From Galerina marginata (lineage: Eukaryota > Basidiomycota > Agaricomycetes > Agaricales > Galerinaceae), in NCBI GenBank assembly GCA_023014335.1, contig JAECYW010000040.1, positions 124,001 through 188,000 on the forward strand: DNA of 64,000 nt, written 5' to 3'. The notes below the pieces were generated by a model. It saw only the letters and a list, made by a program, of their open reading frames with translations. It was not told where the DNA came from and did not search any database. Positions 55,082 to 64,000 of the stretch are shown one piece after another. Within the stretch, counting starts at the first letter, position 1, and each line of letters opens with the position of its first letter. The translations under genes and the position numbers were made by a program.

Positions 55082-58000
55082 ATGAGCCACCCTTGTGAAG
55101 CAGGATGCGGTCGATACTTCACTAGCATCAAGTCCATGAATTCACACCTCACGCTTGCAAGATCTTGCTCCTGGTATGGAAAGGGGAAGTTGAAAGCTTT
55201 AGTGTTCTTTGATGATGAAGAAGACAGTATACTTGGACAATCATTACCAGAAGATAATGATTCAGAAAACGACAACCAAGCAGATTACGACCCACAGCAG
55301 GATCCAGATATTGACGTGGACTTTGGACCATTTGCAGATGAGATTGACTTTCTTCCTGATGATCTAGAGGAGGGTGTAGCTGGACCCGGCCCCCAGACCG
55401 CAGCAAATCAAATCCTCCAAGGTGCAACAAACCAAAACCATACTGTTCTTGATGACAACGACGATGAACGAGTCACAATAGTCGACAAGGACTCTGGTCG
55501 AATTCTACGATATGAGGAACCTCCAAGATATATACCTGTCGACCAGGATGGTGATACTCTGATGGACGACAGCACTTCACCCAATCCCTTTTCCCCATTC
55601 GCCTCAGAATTAGATTGGAGGGTAGCTCAGTGGGCGGTCAAAGACGGACCTGGTCATAATGCTTTTAACCGGCTTTTGGAAATCCCTGGGGTATGGTAGT
55701 CTTATTTTTCTTAGCGTTGATGTTTAATATCATTTTAGGTTGTTGAAAAGCTAGGGCTTTCCTATCACAATATTCGAGGGCTTCATCAGAAGCTAGACGC
55801 TATGCCTGAGAAGGCTGGTGAATGGAAGACACAAACTATCAGCTTCGCAGACAATCCTGAGGAAACCTTTACTCTTCGTTATCGGGACCCAGTTGAGGCT
55901 CTCAGAAGTCTTTGGAAGGACCCTCAACTCTCTCCTGAAATGGTTTTTGCTGGTCGAAAAATATTTTCAGATAAAACCTTACAAAACCGGATTTTTTCGG
56001 AAATGTGGACGGCAAAGTGGTGGCACGTACTTCAAGTGAGTAGTCGCTAAATCTTTCTATTGCCTCTTTAACTGAGACATCAATAGCATCATCTACCAAA
56101 AGGAGCGACCCTTGCACCAATTATTATTGCGACAGATAAAACACAGCTTACTCAATTTTCTGGAAACAAAGCCGCTTATCCTGTTTATCTCACTATTGGA
56201 AATATCCCTAAAGCAACTCGACGGAAGCCTTCCAAACGGGCCTGTATCCTTATTGCTTACCTCTCAGTCCAAAAGATGGATCGCTCAAGGATGAATGATC
56301 AAGCGCACCGTTCACATGTCCAGCGACTGTTTCATGAATCAATGCGAATTGTTCTGCAGCCTCTCATTGCTGCTGGTACTACTGGTGTGGAGCTGGTCAG
56401 TTCTGATGGTGCGGTCCGTCGTGTTCACCCTATCCTCACCTGTTATGTTGCCGACTACCCCGAGCAATGCCTTGTTGCTTGCACAAAATACGGTACATGT
56501 CCTAAATGCAAAGCCCCTGCAAACGACCTTCAGAACCCAACACCAGCTACAAGTCGAACACAAAGCTGGACCGAATCAATTATCCAGGAAGCCAAAGAAC
56601 ATGCCGCTGATTCCAATAAACCAGCTCAGAAATTCCATGCATACTGCATGTCTTACGATGTTGCTGGCAGTGTTTATCGGCCATTCTGGGAAGGCTTCCC
56701 ACTTTGCGACATCCATCGATCAATCACACCTGATGTTTTGCATCAACTTTACCAAGGAGTGTTTAAGCATCTGGTCAGTTGGTGCCAGAGAATTCTCTCT
56801 CCACAGGAGTTGGACCGCCGCATCCGTGCCCTTCCTCCAGCGTATGGTCTTCGACAGTTCAAAAATGGTATATTTGCCATGTCTCAAATAACAGGTATGG
56901 AGCGAAAGAACATGGCGAAGATTCTCCTCGGATGTCTTGTTGGTTGTATGCCTTCACAGGGAATAGCGGCCGTCACTGCCTTGTTGGATTTCATTTATAT
57001 CGCTCAGTATTCCACGCATGATAACATTACTCTTGGCTATCTCAAAGACGCACTGGATCGATTTCATAAAAACCGCGAATACTTCATCACAACAGGTGTT
57101 CGAGACCATTTGAACATTCCTAAATTCCACTCTCTTCTCCACTATATCGACGCTATTGAACTCTTTGGAACAACCGACAACTATAATACAGAGATGTTTG
57201 AACGGCTCCATATCGACTTTGCCAAACATGGATGGAGAGCCTCTAATCAGCGCGACGAATTTCCTCAAATGATACAATGGCTTTCTCGGCAAGAAAAGAT
57301 TGTTGGTTTTGAAATGCACCAGAAAAACCAACATCATGAAACTGTACCACCAGGATCTGAAGCCTCTCTGGCTACCTCAACGGTCAAGAAGCCACGAATA
57401 TCAATTGCAAAACACCCTAACTTTCCAAATGACAACTTTCGCTCATAGAAGACAAGTATAATGCACCAGATTTTACCTACTATCTTAAGGTCTTTCTGAA
57501 TGCATTCACATCCCGTCCAGTTCTTCCTCGATATCTTACCCAAAGCACCCTTCCCTTTTCGCATGTCAATGTCTACAATATGTTCCGATTCCATCCAGAA
57601 GGCATACATGACGATGAGGAGGAGAAAGATCTCGTTAAAGCCATTCCTAAGTCTAAACAATATCCTCGTGGCCGTTTTGATACTGTTATTGCTATCACCA
57701 GCGAATCGGCAGAGTCAACAGGTGTAGCTGGTAGGCAACAAAATAATTACCTATCATCCATTGAGATAGCTAATAAACACTCGCTAGGTACAAGAGTTGG
57801 CCGTGTTCGGGTCATTTTTACTCTTCCAGAACAAGTCCAAACACATCTAGGAACTCAACCAGCACCTAGAAACTGGCCTAAGGAACCGTTGGTTTATATT
57901 GAATGGTACTCCAGGCTAGAAGCAGCTGCAGACATCAAACATGGGATGATGTACCGCATTCGAAAGGTTTCAACCTCCACCAACCCAGTCAGGGCCCAAG

Positions 58001-58164
58001 GAGCAATTCTTCCATTATCGCATATTCGTCAAAGCTGCATGTTATTTCCTGTCTTTCCTGCCGATGTCCCCATTCATTGGACCCCAGACAGTGTTCTCAA
58101 TCATGCCACGCACTTCTTGGTCAATAATTGGCTGAGTAAATACAGTTATCAGACAATCTGGTAG
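55082..58164 (+). pseudogene. Plavaka-type (CACTA-like) transposase, one frameshift
   Basis: Exons 55082-55690, 55739-56035 and 56087-57448 are open and in frame. Residues 1-25 form a Cys/His finger ('CEAGCGRYFTSIKSMNSHL'), followed by a long acidic linker. The transposase core shows 'SEMWTAKWWHVLQ', 'GATLAPIIIATDKTQLTQFS', 'YPVYLTIGNIPKATRRK', 'CTKYGTCPKCKAP', 'ITPDVLHQLYQGVFKHLVSW' and 'DNYNTEMFERLHIDFAKHGW', as in the Plavaka family of agaricomycete DDE transposases. At 57446 the frame hits TAG, but coding resumes one frame over ('EDKYNAPDFTYYLKVF') through to TAG at 58162-58164, so one base, probably a T in the TTT run near 57437, has been lost. The last ~240 residues are out of frame; the catalytic core is complete. 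An alternative splice rescuing the frame was considered and fits poorly. Confidence 0.8.
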
Positions 58165-58495
58165 AGCGTACTATTAGTATATATACTATATTAAATTATA
58201 TATTGCAAAAGCACTCCAGGAGCACTACAGGCTATCCAAAGACATATAAAGACTTAAATATGCTTTCCGAAAGTCAATATTACCTAGATTGATCTGGAAT
58301 CAAAGTGTATTTCCTAATAGACCTGAGACCCTTGAAAGACGTCAAAGACTTGCAAAGACATGCAAAGCATCCTCAAAGCCATGTAATTACCCAGGTTGAC
58401 CCAGGTTGGCCTAGGGCTAAAGGTCCTTTTCCTGATGTGCTTTACCGTTTTTGTACAAGGATAACAAATACAAATAGGTTTTTTGCGAAAAGTGA
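58165..58495. repeat. Right subterminal repeat region
   Basis: A/T-rich and dense in 'aaagac' and 'caaag' words, with two 'acccaggttg' units. Shares with the left end the 'cctgatg' (inverted catcagg) word ~85 nt from the terminal repeat. Confidence 0.5.
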
Positions 58496-58524
58496 ACCTT
58501 CAGATACTTATGCAAAACCCTGTA
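58496..58524 (-). repeat. Right terminal inverted repeat
   Basis: accttcagatacttatgcaa then aaccctgta; reverse complement differs from 25265-25293 at one of 29 positions. Confidence 0.7.
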
Positions 58525-61118
58525 AAGGAGTGTACCGTATTTGTACTAGGACCTGATGTAATGCGCAAACAGGTACCCAGGGTGATCGTAACTGTTGATC
58601 CACCATTTCCGACGAAGGTCAACGGTTTGTAGCCAATATAAAAGACTCTTTGGCCTCCCTGGAGAAAATGCTACAATTTGAATTGGTACTGAGGTAAATT
58701 CTGAAACCACTGACCTCCAAAAGATGTTGGGGAGAGGGCCCCCTTTCTCCAACGATATTTCAATGTGTTTGACTTTACATTGACTGGCGGGTATGGCCCC
58801 GACCGGGCGTATAGTCGACATATGTTTCGGTCAGTTGAACTTCAAGTTTGTATCGATAAGTTATTGCGGTTGCCGCTGTGATTTCTGTAGATGGAACGAT
58901 CTACATTCATTGCTCAATAAATATTCGTTGAAAGAAAAAAAGTTCCCGTACCGTGTCTCTTGCCGGTGCGATTCGCTCGACACCCACAACTTTGGCTGTG
59001 GTACCGATCTCGAGGCTGGCATCCACATATGAACCGTCGTCTGGAGTTCTCACCTTTCGGCCGAGGATGACCTTTTTGACCTTTACCAGATCATTCTTCT
59101 GTAGTAGGAATGCACGATGAACCTTAGAACCTGGAAGGGGAGCAGTCTAGGATATAACAAACCTGGAACGATGTCGACATATGGGTTGCTGGTAGGGTGG
59201 TAGAAACTTCTGGGGACGACTTTTGATGATAAGCGGGAGAGACTTGGGCTCTCTTTATACGGGAAATCGGAGGTTCTCGTGGGCAAGAGGGAGGAGAAAA
59301 TCGTCACCCGATCTGCTGTTGCGGTTCAAATGCTATGGTTCAAATGACCAACATTCTCTTGCAAAGCGACTGGCCAGTGCCACGTTGCGGTTCCCGAGCC
59401 AGATTGTACCTACTTGACCCATAAAGTTCCAGATCTCCCGATGCACACATACCTCCCCCAAATAGACAAAGGAGTCACATCCCTTGATTCTCCCAAACTG
59501 TGTTGTAAATATGTCAATCTAGAGAAGAACGATTGAATAAACACCATTATATGATCACCCAGATGCGGTCGCGGGGGTCAGCGAAATCGTTCATGGTGAT
59601 GGGTGTTCCTCATGCACTGCCCATTTCTGCCCAAACCGGGAGGGATGTGAGCCCACATCGCAAATGGACTTCCAAACTTTTGAGTTATCGGTTGGTTATC
59701 GGTCGTCCAAACACACGTATGCCCAATACTTTGGTCATTGCCCTTGCCTTTCTTTGAACGGATTTCGATAATTAGCACCGGTGCCACCATGGTTCTAGGA
59801 TGGCCGTGTTTTCAACGCAACTCAGCGCTGTTCTCGATCAAAGACGAAGACACGAGGTGCCGGCTTGGTATGAGAACATCGACGAGTCAGAACGCCAAAA
59901 CAGAAGGCGCTCCCAAGGTCGTAGTCCGCTCCCGTGTGAATATGAAGGTGTCAAGAGTGTTTTCAAGAGAAATCTCTCCTGTGGATTGCTAGAGGTCAAG
60001 AGCCGTTTGTTAAGACCAAGACATCCGTCCACAAAGCGTCCAAGGTCGAAATGATTAACCACCAAAAGGTCCCACGGTTCCTCCCAGGCTCTCGGTTCTC
60101 AAGACATCTCAGCCCCTGAAATTGCTACGAACCCAGAGATCGCTGCGGAGCCTAGAGTGCTATCATCAATTTTTTTTAGAATAAAGTAGATAAAGACCAC
60201 TCAGATGTTTCCATTACCCCGACGAGTCGCTATCAAGCATGCAATGCGTGATGAATTTTGAACAAGGTCAGATCATCGCTTTGCGTACACCCACCGGGCT
60301 TATAGAGAACAGAAACCAGCGGCGGCTTCAAGTGTCTGCAAATACGGTTTGGATTAAGAAGCGGGAAATATTCGGCCCTGGCCTTTTGATGAGATAGTAA
60401 TTATGACGCAATTCAGGAGTCACGTCAGTGTCAAGCAAAATAAGCGCCCAACGGAGAAAGGGTCGTCTGGTTGTTGAGCGTTGCTTGTATTTGCGTTGAG
60501 GTGCAACAATTTAAATAATAGACTGGATTCGGAGAAGCATCGTACGTGGAAGGTGCTTCATTCTGGATCCACGCGAAACGACGGGTGATGAAAGTAAGCA
60601 GGCAGTGGGTATAGGATTAGACTTGGGAGTTCGCTGCATAGTAAGTTGTGCGCGGGAGCCAGAGAGTATTGAAATGGTTAAGCTGGATGTGGCCGACTCG
60701 AGAATCCGGGGTCCAGTGATTTGGCAAATTAGGGCCAGGAGAGTTACAGGAACAGCATACCCATATCTGCGCGTAAGGGGCATGCAGACCGTCGTATCCT
60801 GTTTGTATACAGAATACCTCTGGCTAGACCTGTCCAATTCGGGGTGTTAGAAGGTCTAGATAAATTGAAATGCGTGGAGACGGCTTGGTCGCAATTGACC
60901 CTCAGGCAGCTCTTACAGATGTGTTTCTATATGGGGTTATATCCATCGCTGAGAATTTCAGGAAAAGGCAAGAACACAGAAGGCCTAGGGCAGAAGGTCA
61001 CTGGACACAAGGATTGGACGAAGTTGAAGCTTTGACTTCGGAAGGCCTTCAAGTTGAATGAGCGAGATGACGTCAGACATTGTCCCGTGACCTCATTGAT
61101 TTCAACGGTTGGAGTACT
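58525..61118. other. Region without recognised genes
   Basis: Several frames of 60-100 codons on both strands, none with recognisable similarity. A minus-strand stretch near 58960-59110 reads 'NDLVKVKKVILGRKVRTPDD', which looks coding but is unassigned. Confidence 0.4.
61068..61092 (+). promoter_or_regulatory. Orphan copy of the kinase-family promoter module
   Basis: TGACGTCA at 61068-61075 and TCCCGTGACC at 61083-61092, then 'tcattgattt' as upstream of K1. It faces the 3' end of pseudogene K4, with no gene in its own direction. Confidence 0.5.
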
Positions 61119-63030
61119 CAGTAGTCCACCATGGCCATCAGGTTTGCATGTCTGGCAAAGGCGGCACTTGTGCGCGCGCGGGTGTGGACAATCATAACAT
61201 ATCTTGTAACAATCTAACAATTATATTGTGGCAATAAATGTGTCTTTCCTGGCATCAGGGACCAAAGAGTCTAGCAAAGGACGTCCAATAGTTCTTTGGA
61301 GTTAACATTCTTGAAAGTCATATTCAACAGGATGAGCAATAAAACAGAAATCAGTAATTTAGCCACATGGGTCAACCACGGATCCTGAATCCCACAAAAT
61401 GTGTATGCACCCGGCGTGGAAAGGAAGTCATTCCAGAGAGAAACCTGCGGATAATGGCCACTATGTAGTGCCCCCAGTGGCGTTCGCAAAGCCAGCGGAG
61501 TACTTTGGTTGTCCAGGGCAATGGAGGTTCCTTGTATATTTCCCACTTCCTCACGAAATCAACAGGTACATGCGACCATCTGTCATATAGGTCATATGAT
61601 AATTGTTCTCCACGTTCCCGTTGTGGAGTCTGCACTTCAAGTTCACTCTGCGATAACTGAGAGGTCATGTCCTCGAAAAAGCGAAGAGCCTCCGAAGCCG
61701 TAAATCGACGGTCAAGATCACGAGTAGTCATCTTGTCAAGAAGTGGCGCCAGCAAGGGAATTTCTTTTGTGAGGTGCTGTGGTCTTAGTTAGATTGTGCA
61801 CAAGCGCGAAAAAGGAGAAACTACTGACTTGATAGAGGCGACAAAAAGTGACACCTACGTTGCCGACATCGAAAACAAACGGGTTGTAGTCCAACTCGCC
61901 TTGATATGTGTCTTTAATCTGGGCAAATGTGCCGTACGATCTTTCACATGGAAGCTTGACATTGCCGCGGTCTTCGTCGGGAGATAACATGACAGCAAAG
62001 TCAAAATCAAAACACAGTAAGACAGAGTCTGCTGGGACCGAAGGTCTTGCCTGATATTGCTGGATCCTTGGAACGTCACATCACAAAAATGATTAATAAG
62101 GAGGTTGCCCTCATGCATGTCCTGTAAGGCAAAGATGATTACATATATTACATTAGAGCAGTCAAGATGAACATTACTCACTCCATGACTCATGTTATGT
62201 TCGTGCAGGAAGGCGAGACCCTTATTATATCAGTTAGAAGCAGAAATGGTAGGTTCTTTAGACAGTCTTACCTTTAGCATACCACGCATGAAGCCAAGTA
62301 CGTCTTGAACAATTTTTGGAGGGGGGTTTTGAGGTGACTCGCCCCATCTAAAGTCATGATCAGCCAAATGATTCAGCTCGAATGAACGCTGGGGTCACCT
62401 TGGCATGACTGCAAACCAAAAACCTTCAACGGGCAACAGCTCCAAAACAGGGACCACGCAGTTGTCTTTTAGCGTTTCTAGACGCTGCTGACTTAGGAAG
62501 CGCATGATACGATTACTCTTCAGTGCCATCGCGTACAAGCTTAATGGCAACGTGTCTGTTAAGAGAATCCTGAGCAAACGCTACCTTGGCCTAAGGAACA
62601 AAAGTCAGCACAGGAATCATACTGGGTTAATAGACCTACACCTGGTTCGCTTGCTCGAGAGGTGTTGGGTCTGAGTCAACAGTTCGAGCATCATAGTAAG
62701 AATAGGGATAGACGCCTTCTGCAAAATCCTGGACTGGAAGTGCAGGTTCAGTCGAGGGCGACAAATAATCATCCTTCCCTATTCGTTTGTATAGTGTATA
62801 TCCGTGTTCTTTGAAGAACTGGATAGTGTCTGGGGAGTCCCAAAAAGCTATTCTTTCGTATAAGTCGAAACAAGATCCTGGTTCAAAGTTGAAGGTAATG
62901 CGAAGAGTACGGCCCTGCATGACGGCGACGAGTCAATACTGATTAATGTAGGCAGGAAATCGGGCTACCTTCATAATAGAATAGTCAAGTGTCAACCGGT
63001 GTGCCACTCTGAGTGGAGGATTTTGACAAG
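61119..63030. repeat. Segmental duplication, copy B (contains K4)
   Basis: Same orientation as 8449-10341, displaced by ~52.7 kb. Differences are scattered substitutions and 1-4 nt indels. Confidence 0.85.
61372..62974 (-). pseudogene. Kinase-like gene K4, two frameshifts
   Basis: Near-identical sister of K2. It keeps the family start (ATGAAG|GTAGCC at 62974) that K2 lost, and an intact second exon from 62914. It carries a 1-nt insertion after 'DGTEE' (~62513; TAT CGT became TAA TCG, giving an immediate stop) and a 1-nt deletion in the T-run before the DFD motif (~62010; TTTTTG became TTTTG), so it cannot make a full kinase-like protein. The 3' exon with 'LLAPLLDKMTTRDLDRRF' is intact and ends at 61372. 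Confidence 0.85.
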
Positions 63031-64000
63031 ATCAGTAAGTGTGTCAACTTACAAGCGCGACAAAAACTCCCACGCAAGTTACCGTACCTTGTGATGTTTC
63101 GGAGTCCGCTCCTTGAGTCGCTCAGTATTCGACTACTCTAACACCAATGGTGTTGGAGAATTCTTGCCATAAGGTAAATTTTCTACTCGGGCATAATCTT
63201 TTCATGCGCAATGCTGATAATTTTCAGAACAGTGCTATCTATAGGCAAGATATCTGCACAACTTGAAGAGAAAGGCTCGGTCATTGACTTGAGAAACCCG
63301 TTGGCTATTTAGCACGTCATGTACGGCTGACAGAATGTGTTTTTGAAGAAGAATCTCAGCAGCAAAGAATTGAATTACTCGAAGTACATCGTTATGTCAC
63401 GACTTTTAGCACACTGTATTATAGGAATGAAACGGAAACCGATTTACACGTTAGCATGACAAATTGGGAAGACGAAGGAAAGTTTGTATACCTATGCACC
63501 GTACAGTAGAGGCACATGGTTCAGCTATCACCAGGATAATTTCGTCCCTTTTGACGGTCTGTCTTCCACCAGCCTCATTGTCGTGGAAGTCGCTGATGAC
63601 CGTGGCACAGACAAGTTCTTCGTCTGCAAAAAAAGTTTTGACCCGATGGGCCATTCTTTGAACGAGACAAATTTCCATGGGAAGCACAAAGCGATCGATT
63701 TGAGATCTGAATGACCAGATATGCCAGGACAATTTTCCTGTATCTTCCCAAGCCAAGTAGACAATGTCATTTCCAGGAGGTGGCGAAATAATGTCCTCGC
63801 TGGATCCAGGGAAATTTGCTTTCTTCTACCGCATCTTCGCCGAATAGAGGGCCCACAGAGCAGTTCCCGAGCCAGGTATCGGAATTCGGATTGATAGAAC
63901 CGCATATCCAAAGAATTTGGATGAGGACGAATACCATAACAAGTAAGAGGACTTCTAGAGTCATATGCCTTCATTTTTCTTCTCTGAGTTAGGAATTAGC
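63031..64000. other. Unresolved region at right edge
   Basis: A minus-strand frame starting at 63964 has a strongly hydrophobic N-terminus ('LEVLLLVMVFVLIQILWI', signal peptide or anchor), and may continue after a splice into the open frame 63756-63451. A plus-strand frame at 63484-63714 is also open over the same bases. No family was recognised, so neither is called as a gene. Confidence 0.3.

Noticed and set aside
57380..57450. Intron in place of the Plavaka frameshift (GTCAAG donor, CTAAC branch, CATAG acceptor)
   Set aside because: The splice signals look plausible but joining them does not restore the downstream frame.

Overview
The window looks like chromosomal DNA of an agaricomycete (mushroom-forming basidiomycete). 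Genes are split by many 45-70 nt introns, the host genes resemble basidiomycete families, and mobile elements are of types abundant in Agaricomycetes: a Helitron, a Plavaka-type element, a KDZ remnant, DUF6532 genes and Spt5-like KOW genes. There are no prokaryotic operons, rRNA, CRISPR arrays or convincing tRNAs. Exon joins below were worked out by hand from splice signals and reading frame. No database search was possible.

Layout. (1) 1-2.6 kb: 5' part of a RIF1-like gene, minus strand, running off the left edge. (2) 3.6-5.8 kb: two small secreted proteins with a Kre9/Knh1-like domain. (3) 6.7-13.2 kb: three paralogous kinase-like genes, two intact and one without an ATG; a fourth, frameshifted copy lies at 61.4-63.0 kb within a ~1.9 kb duplicated block. 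(4) 13.9-22.1 kb: an autonomous-type Helitron on the minus strand, its ~2,700-codon frame broken by one in-frame TGA, with a probable 3' end at 13,930. (5) 22.1-25.2 kb: repeat-rich DNA without recognisable genes. (6) 25.27-58.52 kb: a 33 kb interval bracketed by inverted 29-bp sequences that match at 28 positions. Inside are an intact DUF6532 gene and, head to tail with it, an intact 11-exon gene ending in a TET/JBP-type Fe(II)/2-oxoglutarate dioxygenase domain. It also holds degraded, intron-containing copies of host genes (SMC1, PRP8, a histidine acid phosphatase), a KDZ transposase remnant, a broken Spt5-like KOW gene, a broken nuclease-kinase gene and a nearly intact Plavaka-type transposase. 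(7) 58.5-64 kb: unassigned DNA and the second kinase-duplication block.

The main result is the intact TET/JBP-like DNA or RNA modified-base dioxygenase and its intact DUF6532 neighbour inside a candidate giant composite transposon in which almost everything else has decayed. TET/JBP genes are known to travel with KDZ transposons in basidiomycetes. Here the only nearly complete transposase inside the inverted repeats is Plavaka-like, and a KDZ piece is also present. Two CGA-to-TGA stops, one in the Helitron and one in the PRP8 copy, fit deamination of methylated CpG.
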